The translations under genes and the position numbers were made by a program. From positions 148,161 to 212,160 of the forward strand of contig JAFGJM010000033.1 in assembly GCA_016929095.1 (NCBI GenBank): DNA of 64,000 bases, given 5' to 3'. Positions within the stretch are counted from its first letter, which is position 1, and each line of letters opens with the position of its first letter. Below the pieces are notes generated by a model. It searched no databases. It saw only the letters and a program-made list of their open reading frames with translations, and was not told where the DNA came from. Origin of the DNA: Anaerolineales bacterium. GTDB lineage: Bacteria; Chloroflexota; Anaerolineae; Anaerolineales; UBA4823. Below, piece after piece: positions 30,501 through 38,185 of the stretch.

Positions 30501-31842
30501 GATCGGGATTGGCTTGCAGCAACAGAGCCGTAATTCCCGTGACATGCGGTGCAGACATGCTGGTGCCGTTTCCATACGCATATCCGCCGCCGGGATAGGA
30601 TGAGCGTACCTGCACGCCGGGAGCGACTAATTCGGGTTTGATTTCGTTCCAGGAACTGGGTCCACGAGCAGAGAAGGATGCGATTGTTTTGTATTCATCC
30701 ACAGATCCTACGGCCAGGGATTCCGGGAAGCTGCCAGGACTGGAAATGGTTCTGGGTTCCGGACCCGAATTCCCGGCAGAGAAAATGGGTAAGATACCGG
30801 CGGCCCGGATCATGGCAATATCTGTACGATAACGCGTATCATTGCCTAAATCTGATCCCCAGGAATTATTGATCACATCGGGCGCCAAGGCGGGATTCCC
30901 CTCCGGCGCTAATATCCATTGATAGGCATCGTGGATCCAGCTTTCGTAAGTGTACCCGTCATTGGTAAAAATTTTCACCGCGATCCATTTTGCGCCCGGT
31001 GCCACACCGATGCGGTTGCCGGCGTTATCATCCCCTACGATCGAACCCATTGTATGTGTACCGTGCCCGTGTCCGTCGCCCGGATAGATATAGGGCTCGT
31101 TGGTCACGACATACCAATTGCCGGTATGAACAGCGGCGCCTTTGGGATTGTAGCCGCGGTATTTTGACATTAATGCCGGGTGCTGCCAATCGACTCCGGT
31201 ATCGAGATTGGCGATCACAATGCCGCTGCCATCCAGACCAAAGGATTGTTCGGTTTTTATGGCGTTGATCAGGGTGAGATTGTAAGGGTCGGAAGAGCTG
31301 TTCTCATAGTTTTCATCCAGCAGAAAATCAGCATCCTCTAACCAGATTTTTTGATCAGGGCGGATCTGACGCACCTGTTCCCAGTGGGTGATCTCATCGA
31401 TGAGTTTGGGTGAGGCATTCAGAGAAATGATGGGGCTGATCCAGAATGAACGGATATTCCCGGCAGAACCTTGTTTTTCCGCCTGTTCCAATTGGGATAG
31501 TATGGCAGATGCCTGGGTTTCAGTTTCCCGGATAAGTTGTGATACAAGCCATGATCGCTGAGTGGATTTATTTTGATCGCCATCTTCTGCCCCGGAAACT
31601 GATAACCATTGGTCTTCCCGCTGCCATTCAATGATAATCGGGAAAGAATCGGATTCGGGGTTTTCCCGTATGAGGCGCTGTAAAGCCGGATGGATGATTG
31701 GTGAAGCATTGCGGGCATTCTCGGATAGTCTGGCATTCGTCGGATTTTGGGCGCCGGAAGCGCGGGCGTTGATTTTTAGCAGGGTAAAGATTCCGGCTAA
31801 TCCCAGGATGAGGGAAAGGGCAATCAACGATTTTCGAGACAA
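27526..31842 (-). CDS. Giant secreted subtilisin-like (S8) protease
   Basis: 1438 residues. TTG start preceded by GAGGAG. A signal peptide (~1-28) and propeptide region are followed by the S8 domain with Asp214 (ANLDTGVD), His260 (GDGHGHGTHTMG) and Ser428 (GNGTSMSAPH). Two carboxypeptidase-regulatory-like beta domains follow (~500-660). Then come two related segments that each start with an LLVDS/LIVDDE-type strand and a WYYG or WYNYQHRYTETLE motif, and a DUF11-like beta domain. It ends in KFYFPGVWVR. It is likely an extracellular scavenging protease. It shares catalytic and regulatory-like domains with 2677-6279 but has no PKD repeats, so the two are not simple duplicates. Confidence 0.88.
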   Translation of the reverse strand: MSRKSLIALSLILGLAGIFTLLKINARASGAQNPTNARLSENARNASPIIHPALQRLIRENPESDSFPIIIEWQREDQWLSVSGAEDGDQNKSTQRSWLVSQLIRETETQASAILSQLEQAEKQGSAGNIRSFWISPIISLNASPKLIDEITHWEQVRQIRPDQKIWLEDADFLLDENYENSSSDPYNLTLINAIKTEQSFGLDGSGIVIANLDTGVDWQHPALMSKYRGYNPKGAAVHTGNWYVVTNEPYIYPGDGHGHGTHTMGSIVGDDNAGNRIGVAPGAKWIAVKIFTNDGYTYESWIHDAYQWILAPEGNPALAPDVINNSWGSDLGNDTRYRTDIAMIRAAGILPIFSAGNSGPEPRTISSPGSFPESLAVGSVDEYKTIASFSARGPSSWNEIKPELVAPGVQVRSSYPGGGYAYGNGTSMSAPHVTGITALLLQANPDLMPDELESILFNTAQPLSTTIPNNTTGWGLVDAYAAALASTSQGELVGSVVKSNGTGIADASVIALRRDGEITITVSSGDNGEYATPLPAGLYDVTGQAFGYYPETIYGISVITNVQSRLDITLTAKPTGKVYGWVTDEISEAPLSATITVLNTPVKTQSNPTTGAYNISLPAGTWNVRISADSHRLGHITPTVTAGISQQIDVALEPGPNILLVDSGPWYYGSAIDYYEDALESLDYPYTLWSIRQLSPADNRPTSSTLAMYDIVLWSAPEDSPGYISAGDVISDYLASGGKFLVSGQDVAYWDAGGETFPGIQPYLYHMTSIHYKNEGYMGELSGEGALSSVTLTVNTPDSANQQITPDAVVISDTILTKPAFRWGDQSIAAVTAGTCTPYKAAWLGFGLEGVGPRQARLSTLQKFLDWFEAPPETFGLQMKTASQILIGAPGSQVSQIIKLYSTGTQPDIYHIARLSGDWETRFTLPNGDQFSTATDINLPGCSLAVITATITVPNNLPRNTVESFPIHISSDSAPLISQTVTLTAKTPSPVLIVDDERWYNYQHRYTETLETLGIPYDVVNTGGNTGPSSDTLVNYPITVWTTGYDWHLPLSASDESHLADYLDQGGRLLLSSQDLLDVSGVDDFIKNRLGIARSRLTITSTEVMALSGNPLNIPPIPWTLDFPYKNWSDGITPQSGSSAVIIDQQQLNVGVTHSDTNWRTSFYAFPLEALDDDALQTILNQNLLWLSPFGESQLHAPTAVLDGSQFPLTLTIGLATSASLPEASVILPLPSETSLVPGSLIGDWHYNTISHTLSWDGSLSPTSFLSMGALLELSTGIPDGTILPFSTQYYDDKGLVVVNQTPVLVDAPWIILDKKVNQSEAALESHLFYTITFTNTGVVNTPVDITETIPISLSVASGNITSTLGSIAVNSNGFIWQGEVLPNQAVNIFYNGKVNLHVGGATLITKTDLLFTGGRRLAWANVVIPAKFYFPGVWVR

Positions 31843-32024
31843 TATTCCTGCTCCTCAATCTGAATATATGATTATGCTGACAAAATTTCCTATCAATATC
31901 TCCTCATTCCCTGCCCCAGGGGCTGTCGCAAAAGAAGTCAATCACTCTGAATGAAGCGAAGAGTATTAATATTATATAGAGAAATTCTATTTCCTACGAC
32001 AGATTATGTATTGCACCAGATACT

Positions 32025-34412
32025 TTAACTGGATAATTTAGCAACGGTCACGCCTTCACCGCCTTCTTTATCGTGACCCGATTCGTAGGATTTAACCTGC
32101 GGGTGATGCTCCAATGCTTCTCGGATCACGGCTCGCAGCCTGCCGGTGCCTTTACCGTGAATGATGCGTATGAAAGGCATTCCGGCTATGAAAGCCGAAT
32201 CTAAATGACGCTCAAGCATATCCAGGGCGTCGTCGGCGCGCTGGCCGCGCAAATCCAATTCAATACCGGGTACATCTACCTCCACCGGTTTTACCGCAGG
32301 AGTGGGGGCAGCCGGCTTAGATATGGTTTCTAAAGGCGCATTGAATTCCAAATCGTCCAGGCGGGAACGAATGCGTAAAGCGCCTACCTGTACTTCTACA
32401 TCTTCATCGGATATGGCGTTGACCACAGCTTTTACATTCAGCGAACGCACACGCACTTTATCGCCGGGTTGCAGCGGGCGGGTCTGTTTTACCAGAATAT
32501 TTTTCCGACGCCTGACCGGTTTTTCAACTTCGATTTGCAGTTCTTCGATTTTTTCTTCTACCGGTTTCAATGTCTCGGCGGGTTGGCGCTGCCGGGTCAA
32601 CCAACACCGGGCTTCACGCAACTCATCTTCCAAATCTTGAATTTTTTCTTCCGCTTCAAGGCGGGCGTTTTCCAAAATGGTTTGCCGTTCGTCCTCGATA
32701 TGATCCATTTTTTCAATCAACTCGGCGCGTAATTTTTCGGCTTCCTGGCGGGCAGAATCGGCCGCGATCCGGGCTTTACGAGAAAGGTCACGCTGCCGGT
32801 GAATTTCATCGAGTAAATCGTCGGCGTGCAAATCTTCGGGGGTAAGATCCGCCCGGGCAGAGGCGATGATATCCTGGGGAAGCCCCAGGCGTTCGGCAAT
32901 AGACAGGGCATTGGAGCGCCCCGGAATGCCGATCACTAAATGATATGTGGGTCGCAGACTCTCCAAATCGAATTCGACGCTGGCGTTCACCACACCAGGG
33001 GTCACATGGGCAAAGGCTTTCAATTCCGGGTGGTGGGTGGTGACCAGGGTGGTGACGCTATGATCTAGCAAATTGGTCAGCAAAGCCCTGGCCAGGGCGG
33101 CGCCTTCCTGCGGGTCGGTACCGGCGCCTAATTCATCCAATATGACGAGCGAGCGATAATCGGACTTTTTTAGAATGCGGATGATGTTGGTAATGTGGCT
33201 CGAAAAGGTGGACAGCGATTGTTCGATGGATTGTTCATCGCCGATATCGGCAAAGATATCCTGAAAAACGCTGATCTCCGAGCCGGAATGGGCGGGGATG
33301 TGTAATCCGGCTTGCGCCATGAGGGCGATCAAGCCGATGGTTTTCAATGTGACGGTTTTACCGCCAGTGTTTGGGCCGGTGACAACCAGGGCATAGGTCT
33401 GGTCGTCCAACTCAACATCGATGGGCACCACGGTTTGGGGGTTGAGCAACGGATGCCAGGCTTGCTGTAAGCGGATGCGGCTGCCAGGGTGGTGTGATTT
33501 TTCAGCCGAAATTTTACGCGGGGGCAGCGGGTGAAGCACCGGTTCGGTGGCATTGATGGTTTCGGCATATCGGGCACAAGCCAGTACCAAATCCAATTCA
33601 GCCAGGACATCCACCGTTTGGGAAATTTCTTCCGCGTGGCTTCTCACCTGGTCGGATAATTCTGCCAGAATACGGCGCTCTTCGTCACGTTCATCTAATT
33701 GTAGCTGGCGGTTCTGATTATTCAATTCCACCACGCCTAACGGTTCGATGAACAGGGTAGCGCCCGATGACGATTGGTCGTGGACAATAGATTTGATGCG
33801 GCCTTTGAATTCCGAACGCAAAGGCAGGACATACCTGCCATCCCTTTGGGTGATCAAGGCTTCTTGCAGAAAAGGCGTAAATTTCTGGTCGGTAACCATG
33901 CGCTGCAATTTCCCCAGCAGACGCTCGCGGGCGATACCCAGCTCACTACGGATATTGGATAATTTGGGTGACGCGGAATCCAGGATTTCGCCATGGTCGG
34001 AAATGGCGTGTGAAATGGCATCCACCAGACCGGAGGGATGAGGTAACCGGCAGGCAATCTCGTTCAAGCCGGGGTATTGAAAAGCGTTTTTTTCGAAGGT
34101 ACGGGATAAGTTACGCGCAGCGACCAGGGTTGACTTAATATCCAGAAAATCGGTTGGGGTGAGCACACCAGAATGTCTGGCAAGCTCCACAGCCTGACGG
34201 ATATCGCGGGCTCCGCCGATGGTGAGGTCGGGGTGGGTGATCAAGAGTTGTCGGGCTTCACTGGTAAGGGTTTGCCGGCGGTAAGCCTCGTCGATATGGC
34301 TGGCGGGGGCCAGGGCAAGCGCCTTTTCGGTGGAGGCGGGGAAAGCTGTGTATCCAGCCAGAAGCTGGAGGACTTTATCAAATTCCAGGGTGTGACATGT
34401 TTTTTCATCCAT
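32025..34412 (-). CDS. mutS2: MutS2 family ATPase with Smr domain
   Basis: 795 residues, standard for MutS2. Order: N-terminal core and lever helices, the MutS ATPase with Walker A GPNTGGKTVTLK and Walker B LVILDELGAGTDPQEG, a long coiled coil (~510-640), then a C-terminal Smr domain with LDLRGQRADDALDM and IIHGKGTGRLR. MutS2 lacks the mismatch-recognition domain. It has been linked to suppression of recombination and, in Bacillus, to rescue of collided ribosomes. The Smr LDxR and HGxG motifs needed for nuclease activity are both present. It is a single gene, divergent from the pilin. Confidence 0.93.
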   Translation of the reverse strand: MDEKTCHTLEFDKVLQLLAGYTAFPASTEKALALAPASHIDEAYRRQTLTSEARQLLITHPDLTIGGARDIRQAVELARHSGVLTPTDFLDIKSTLVAARNLSRTFEKNAFQYPGLNEIACRLPHPSGLVDAISHAISDHGEILDSASPKLSNIRSELGIARERLLGKLQRMVTDQKFTPFLQEALITQRDGRYVLPLRSEFKGRIKSIVHDQSSSGATLFIEPLGVVELNNQNRQLQLDERDEERRILAELSDQVRSHAEEISQTVDVLAELDLVLACARYAETINATEPVLHPLPPRKISAEKSHHPGSRIRLQQAWHPLLNPQTVVPIDVELDDQTYALVVTGPNTGGKTVTLKTIGLIALMAQAGLHIPAHSGSEISVFQDIFADIGDEQSIEQSLSTFSSHITNIIRILKKSDYRSLVILDELGAGTDPQEGAALARALLTNLLDHSVTTLVTTHHPELKAFAHVTPGVVNASVEFDLESLRPTYHLVIGIPGRSNALSIAERLGLPQDIIASARADLTPEDLHADDLLDEIHRQRDLSRKARIAADSARQEAEKLRAELIEKMDHIEDERQTILENARLEAEEKIQDLEDELREARCWLTRQRQPAETLKPVEEKIEELQIEVEKPVRRRKNILVKQTRPLQPGDKVRVRSLNVKAVVNAISDEDVEVQVGALRIRSRLDDLEFNAPLETISKPAAPTPAVKPVEVDVPGIELDLRGQRADDALDMLERHLDSAFIAGMPFIRIIHGKGTGRLRAVIREALEHHPQVKSYESGHDKEGGEGVTVAKLSS

Positions 34413-34503
34413 AATTGAGGCGAGTTTACCATAGGGCGGGGCGATGGGGGAGGGGCGAGAATATCCTGATATTTTGCAGATTTTGCATAATTGTTAAGTT
34501 CTA

Positions 34504-34531
34504 TTGCTATTTGTATGATAGGCTTTATAAT
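34504..34531 (+). promoter_or_regulatory. Candidate promoter for the Flp-type pilin
   Basis: TTGCTA at 34504-34509, a 16-base spacer, and a perfect TATAAT at 34526-34531, about 80 bases before the pilin start. The -35 element matches at four of six positions. Confidence 0.5.
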
Positions 34532-34611
34532 CAGATTATAAAATTTTCTTAATATCGAATTCTTCACAATCATTCATTTATTTTATATTTATTGATGGAG
34601 GTTTTTTTGCT

Positions 34612-34755
34612 GTGTTATTCAATCTACAAAAGGGTCAAGGATCGACAGAATACGGTCTTTCCATCATGCTGGTAGGCATTGCAGTAATTATCATCCTGTG
34701 GTTGCTAGGACCAGCCATTGGCAATTTATTCAGCGATGTGGTGAACAGTATCTGA
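34612..34755 (+). CDS. Flp/Fap-type pilin, 47 residues
   Basis: A GTG start with GGAGG at 34597-34601, ten bases upstream. The protein MLFNLQKGQGSTEYGLS has the Flp prepilin pattern: a short leader ending in Gly, cleavage expected between Gly10 and Ser11, and the Glu-Tyr pair at +3/+4. One hydrophobic helix follows (IMLVGIAVIIILWLLG) and then AIGNLFSDVVNSI. Flp pilins polymerise into Tad pili used in attachment. No Tad secretion genes are nearby; the receiver-CpaE-like ATPase at 13932-15146 is the only possible partner in view. Confidence 0.8.
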   Translation: MLFNLQKGQGSTEYGLSIMLVGIAVIIILWLLGPAIGNLFSDVVNSI

Positions 34756-34771
34756 TTTCCTTGTAAGCATC

Positions 34772-34799
34772 CTGTCATTCAGTTATAATAGGGCGATAA
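34772..34799 (+). promoter_or_regulatory. Promoter for tRNA-Val
   Basis: CTGTCA at 34772-34777, a 16-base spacer, and TATAAT at 34794-34799. The -10 element is 13 bases before the first tRNA base, a normal distance for a tRNA transcript. Confidence 0.55.
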
Positions 34800-34812
34800 T
34801 CAGGGTTTTAAT

Positions 34813-34887
<75 letters not shown>

Positions 34888-34909
34888 CAAGGAAGTTGCG
34901 GTTATTAGT

Positions 34910-34949
34910 TATCAGTTATCAGTGAAAAGTAACTGATAGCTTTTTTTTT
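34910..34949 (+). terminator. Intrinsic terminator after tRNA-Val
   Basis: Perfect 9-bp arms TATCAGTTA (34910-34918) and TAACTGATA (34930-34938), an 11-base loop, GC, then nine T residues (34941-34949). Confidence 0.8.
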
Positions 34950-35010
34950 AAGGGTAGCCCCTTAAGGTTTTCCATGCATATAATAATTGATTTTGGTATA
35001 GAATCTCAGG

Positions 35011-35098
35011 TGGAAATATTGCACATTAACAACACAAACCTTTAGGGTTTGGGTATGCGCTGTCTCGCACCCTTCGACAGACTCAGGGCGCGGGGCAC
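35011..35098. repeat. ~90 bp dispersed repeat, copy A
   Basis: Begins TGGAAATATTGCACATTAAC, continues with AACACAAACCTTTAGGG, TTTGGGTATGCGCTG, CACCCTTCG and ends ACTCAGGGCGCGGGGCAC. Near-identical blocks occur at 37044-37133 and 38066-38159 in the same orientation. It contains no ORF. It lies between the tRNA terminator and the Rhs remnant. Confidence 0.75.
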
Positions 35099-35125
35099 TT
35101 GACACTTGAAAACTTAACCACATAA

Positions 35126-35841
35126 ACACTTTTTTGTATTAGGCTGTATTACTATAATGCGCGTTGGTATGATCCACAATTAGGTCGCTTCGCCCAGGCG
35201 GATTCGATCGTGCCGCAGGGCGTGCAGGGCTTGGACAGGTATGCGTATGTCAATAATAATCCGGTGAAGTATACGGATCCGAGTGGGCATGCAGGAAATG
35301 TACCTCCACAATTTTGGCTATCATTTACAATACCAGTGAGTAACGGCTGAGATATCGTAGCGGCGGTAGGTTGTGCAATGCTCGGGGGTTTTCTTCTTTT
35401 TCACTATGAGAGTGGTGGTCTGGGGAAAAGATAGATAGTAAGTAATACACCAACTCAGGAAGTTCAAAAGAATGTTGTAGGACTTGGAATAGTAGTTATT
35501 TGCGGAAGTACCACCTCTACAAGTTCGATTGATGAATTAACTCAAACTAACGGTGAAACATAAAGTGATATAAACAATAATACCGATCAATTAACGAATG
35601 GTATATCAGAATTGGTAAGTCAAGGCGAAGATATAATAACATTTCAAACTCCGGTGGAAGATTTCCGGATGAGAAACGCATCAAATACTAGGTGATTTCA
35701 ATATCACTATAATAATTATTACCCAAATGAACAATCCCATTTCATTTTGATTGGATTGATGAAAATGGAGAGTGGATAACAGAGTGTGTTTATCCAGGTG
35801 GGTTTATAGCAAAATTGATAAATATCAAGGTGATATTATGA
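35126..35841 (+). pseudogene. Decayed C-terminus of an Rhs/YD-repeat polymorphic toxin
   Basis: In the frame of base 35144 the sequence reads LYYYNARWYDPQLGRFAQAD, then QGLDRYAYVNNNPVKYTDPS: the Rhs-associated core that precedes a variable toxin tip. The same frame continues for ~340 bases beyond the core through four stops (TGA 35348, TAG 35432, TAA 35561, TGA 35693). After a shift near 35740 it goes on as HFDWIDENGEWITECVYPGG, ending at TGA 35839-35841. The N-terminal thousands of bases expected for an Rhs protein are missing. The tip is AT-rich compared with the surroundings. It is a dead toxin fragment; its last stop overlaps the start of the next gene in the ATGA arrangement typical of toxin-immunity pairs. 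Confidence 0.82.
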
Positions 35842-36074
35842 GAATATTGAATCAAGATAGTGGAAAAACAATAAAATCAGTGTTAATAATGTTAACTCCT
35901 TCAGAAGCCCATGAATTATCAGGAAAGCTTCGTTGTATAAATCCTGAGATTGGCGATCATATTCATGTGAATGATGAAAACTTTACTCACGAATTAACTT
36001 TATCCATATATACACCGGACAATTTAGATATTTTTGTTAGAAAAATTCGCGAAATAATCGAAGAAGATGTATAA
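35838..36074 (+). CDS. Probable immunity protein of the decayed Rhs toxin
   Basis: 78 residues from ATG 35838, with AAGGTG about eight bases upstream. The protein begins MRILNQDSGKTIKSVLIMLT, then PSEAHELSGKLRCINP, GDHIHVNDENF and an acidic C-terminus (IREIIEEDV). It is a soluble, compact alpha/beta-looking protein. I do not recognise a named family. Its call as immunity protein rests on the four-base overlap with the toxin remnant, its small size and acidity, and its AT-rich composition. An upstream in-frame start at 35772 falls inside the toxin remnant and is not favoured. The frame is intact although the toxin is broken. Confidence 0.65.
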   Translation: MRILNQDSGKTIKSVLIMLTPSEAHELSGKLRCINPEIGDHIHVNDENFTHELTLSIYTPDNLDIFVRKIREIIEEDV

Positions 36075-36255
36075 CTTATAAAAAGAAATTCAATTTTCTT
36101 TAAAATGGGATAAAGAATCAAAACCGCACCCTTACCCAGCTCACTGCTCACCAAGGCTTATCCCCCGTGAATTTCCACAATGGATTTTCTGATTGATAAC
36201 CACAACCTGCAGTCCTGAAGATGTCCACATGATGGGCGGGCAACGGTGGATAATA

Positions 36256-36301
36256 CCATACCTGCGAGGTCTTGGAGACCTCGCAGGTATGGGCGTTTTT
36301 T
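36256..36301 (+). terminator. Strong hairpin with T-run (repeat-type terminator)
   Basis: Perfect 17-bp arms CCATACCTGCGAGGTCT (36256-36272) and AGACCTCGCAGGTATGG (36276-36292), a 3-base loop TGG, then GCG and six T residues. It lies between the immunity-like gene and the DUF433 gene and could end transcription from the former. The rest of the 36075-36401 gap shows no gene. Confidence 0.6.
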
Positions 36302-36350
36302 ACCTCACTCCTTGGTGGCTGGCAGCTCGATGAAAATTGTAATTATTTCA

Positions 36351-36380
36351 TTTTTATCTCATCACAAGCCATGATATACT
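36351..36380 (+). promoter_or_regulatory. Candidate promoter for the DUF433/PIN-like module
   Basis: TATACT at 36375-36380 with TGA immediately before it (extended -10), 22 bases before the ATG; the -35 candidate TTTTTA at 36351-36356 is poor. Confidence 0.4.
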
Positions 36381-36401
36381 CCAGGGAACAGGAGTTATAC
36401 G

Positions 36402-36638
36402 ATGGAGAAGTTCAATCGCATCACATTCGATCCTGAGATTATGGGGGGCAGGGCGTGTATTCGCGGGTTACGAGTTAGCGTAGCGCTGGTATTGAATCTT
36501 ATAGCCAATGGGATGACTCCCCATCAAATCATTCAGGATTATCCCTATCTGGAAAAAGAAGATATTCAGCAATGTTTGCAATATGCAGCCTGGCTGGCTG
36601 AGGAAAACATATATTCACTTGAACCCTCTGCGTCATGA
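36402..36638 (+). CDS. DUF433 antitoxin
   Basis: 78 residues. The DUF433 pattern is clear: ITFDPEIMGGRACIRGLRVSV followed by a helix-turn-helix-like stretch with MTPHQIIQDYPYLEKEDIQQ. DUF433 proteins act as antitoxins and probable autorepressors for PIN-like toxins. The stop overlaps the start of the toxin gene by four bases (ATGA). The ATG is preceded by AGGAG ten bases upstream. Confidence 0.88.
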   Translation: MEKFNRITFDPEIMGGRACIRGLRVSVALVLNLIANGMTPHQIIQDYPYLEKEDIQQCLQYAAWLAEENIYSLEPSAS

Positions 36639-37006
36639 AATTCCTGGCAGATATGGGCATTTCCTGGCGAGTGGTTGCCGGATTACGCGAATCCGGACAC
36701 GATGCTGTTCATTTAGAAGAACAGGGTCTTGGGCGTCTTTCGGATAGAGAAATTCTCAGTAAGGCGCAGATAGAGGGGCGAATTCTATTAACCCACGATC
36801 TCGATTTTGGAGAATTGTTGTCAGCCAGCGGGGGCAACTTGCCTAGCGTAATAGTATTTAGATTAAGCGATATGCGGGCGGAAAATGTATATGAGCATAT
36901 CACTCATCTGATTGCACTCCAAGCCAGTGCATTGGAAAACGGCGCGGTTTGCAGCGTCACCGATAAAAAAGTAAGAGTGCGCAACTTGCCTATCAATAAA
37001 GGATAA
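36635..37006 (+). CDS. DUF5615 PIN-like toxin
   Basis: 123 residues. Family features are the N-terminal MKFLADMGISWRVVAGLRESG with Asp6, VHLEEQGLGRLSDREILSKA, and RILLTHDLDFGELL with two further acidic residues. Together they make the acidic PIN-type nuclease site; the enzyme would cleave RNA when not held by the DUF433 antitoxin. Homologues are usually ~110-120 residues, so this one is complete. The overlap with the antitoxin gene indicates coupled translation. Confidence 0.86.
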   Translation: MKFLADMGISWRVVAGLRESGHDAVHLEEQGLGRLSDREILSKAQIEGRILLTHDLDFGELLSASGGNLPSVIVFRLSDMRAENVYEHITHLIALQASALENGAVCSVTDKKVRVRNLPINKG

Positions 37007-37043
37007 CATTGGTGATCATGATTAATAGAATTGATATTTCGAT

Positions 37044-37133
37044 TGGAAACCTTGCACATTAACAACATAAATTTTGATGGTCTAGGCGCCGGCTGCCAGA
37101 CCACCCTTCGCGGGCTCAGGGCGCGGGACTGGT
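37044..37133. repeat. ~90 bp dispersed repeat, copy B (most diverged)
   Basis: TGGAAACCTTGCACATTAAC, AACATAAATTTTGATGG, then GGCGCCGGCTGCC, ACCACCCTTCGCGGG and CTCAGGGCGCGGG. It matches copies at 35011-35098 and 38066-38159 and lies just after the PIN-like toxin, so a copy separates each pair of accessory modules. Confidence 0.7.
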
Positions 37134-37256
37134 GCTCATGACGCGGGGCACAGGGTACTAGGTACTGGGCAACGGAATGCCAGGCCCCAGTATTTTTTCT
37201 ATCATTTTCACGCCAAATGCTAACCTTTTATTGATCAATCCGGGTAAAATCTAGAT

Positions 37257-37610
37257 ATGAATTCGAAAATATCTGAAACCGCGGTTTTATCGCCACATTG
37301 GTCAGACCTGGTGCAGGAAGTAATCCGCCGGATTTTAACGGTGGTGAACCCTCGCAAGGTGATATTATTTGGGTCGGGTGCGCGCCAACAGGTCACTCCG
37401 GATAGCGATCTGGATTTTCTGGTCATCGTACGAGGACCGGCTCATCGCAGGGAATTAGCGCAAAAAATATATCGAAATTTACATGGGGTGGAAGTACCGG
37501 TGGATATAGTGGTCGTTACTGAAGAGGATATATCCAAATATGGCGAGACACCGGGTTTGATCTTCAAACCGGCGCTCAGTGAAGGGCAGGTGTTGTATGA
37601 ATCCGCTTGA
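37257..37610 (+). CDS. MNT-type nucleotidyltransferase antitoxin (MntA-like)
   Basis: 117 residues. The minimal nucleotidyltransferase motif is visible as ILFGSGARQQVTPDSDLDFL: Gly-Ser followed by an Asp-x-Asp pair, with a third acidic residue expected in the VDIVVV strand. In characterised pairs the MNT protein adds AMP to a HEPN toxin and so silences it. The common GSRARG form is changed to GSGARQ here. The gene overlaps the HEPN gene by 14 bases. Confidence 0.85.
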   Translation: MNSKISETAVLSPHWSDLVQEVIRRILTVVNPRKVILFGSGARQQVTPDSDLDFLVIVRGPAHRRELAQKIYRNLHGVEVPVDIVVVTEEDISKYGETPGLIFKPALSEGQVLYESA

Positions 37611-37995
37611 TCCTTCCGACCCAATGGCATGGCTGCAACGGGCGTCCAGCAATCTGCATCTGGCAAAAAAATCCCGCGATGAAAATGTAATGCTTGAAGA
37701 TTTATGTTTCAATGCCCAACAGGCGGCGGAAAAGGCATTGAAAGCAGTATGCCTGTTCAGAGGATTGGACTTTCCGAAAACCCATTCATTGATCAGGCTG
37801 ATGGATATTATCGAAGCAGATGGTTTAGCCATTCCGCACAAGGTGAAATCGGCTGATATATTAACGCATTATGCAGTGCAAACCCGTTATCCCAGCCCGT
37901 TTGAAGAGATAACACGGCAAGAATATCGAGAAGCTGTAAAGGTAGCAGTAGAAGTAATAAATTGGGCGGAAATGGTAGTTGGCGGAGAAGGTTGA
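37597..37995 (+). CDS. HEPN-domain toxin partner of the MNT protein
   Basis: 132 residues from ATG 37597, which lies inside the end of the MNT gene; an in-frame start 18 bases earlier is less likely. The HEPN signature is visible as DLCFNAQQAAEKALKAVC, then PKTHSLIRLM and LTHYAVQTRYPSPFEEIT. HEPN toxins cleave RNA. The classical Rx4-6H catalytic motif is not evident, but the RYP segment is usual in this HEPN subgroup. The pair with the upstream MNT gene is a standard toxin-antitoxin or anti-phage unit. Confidence 0.85.
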   Translation: MNPLDPSDPMAWLQRASSNLHLAKKSRDENVMLEDLCFNAQQAAEKALKAVCLFRGLDFPKTHSLIRLMDIIEADGLAIPHKVKSADILTHYAVQTRYPSPFEEITRQEYREAVKVAVEVINWAEMVVGGEG

Positions 37996-38065
37996 TTTAT
38001 TTAAAATTACCAACCCTAAAGGTATTAAATTGAATCATGGGCTTGTATAAAGAGTACCCAAAGGG

Positions 38066-38159
38066 TGGAAATCTTGCACATTAACAACACAAACCTTTAG
38101 GGTCTGGGTGAGCGCTGCATGACCGCCCTTCGCCAGCTCGGGACAGGGCGCGGGGCACC
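38066..38159. repeat. ~90 bp dispersed repeat, copy C
   Basis: TGGAAATCTTGCACATTAAC, AACACAAACCTTTAGGG, TCTGGGTGAGCGCTG, CCGCCCTTCG and CAGGGCGCGGGGCACC. It is closest to copy A. CCCTAAAGG at ~38012 upstream is the inverse of CCTTTAGGG inside the repeat. Confidence 0.75.
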
Positions 38160-38185
38160 ACTCGCCTCTCACCCCTCACGATTCT

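Noticed and set aside
31918..32005. Possible decayed relative of the palindrome at 20352-20420 upstream of the giant subtilase
   Set aside because: Only a few scattered matches (GAAGTCA, GAAGCGAAGAG); too weak to call a repeat.
36256..38159. CRISPR array formed by the repeats in the accessory region
   Set aside because: The repeats are ~90 bp, three in number and 1-2 kb apart with genes between them, unlike CRISPR spacing; no cas gene is present.
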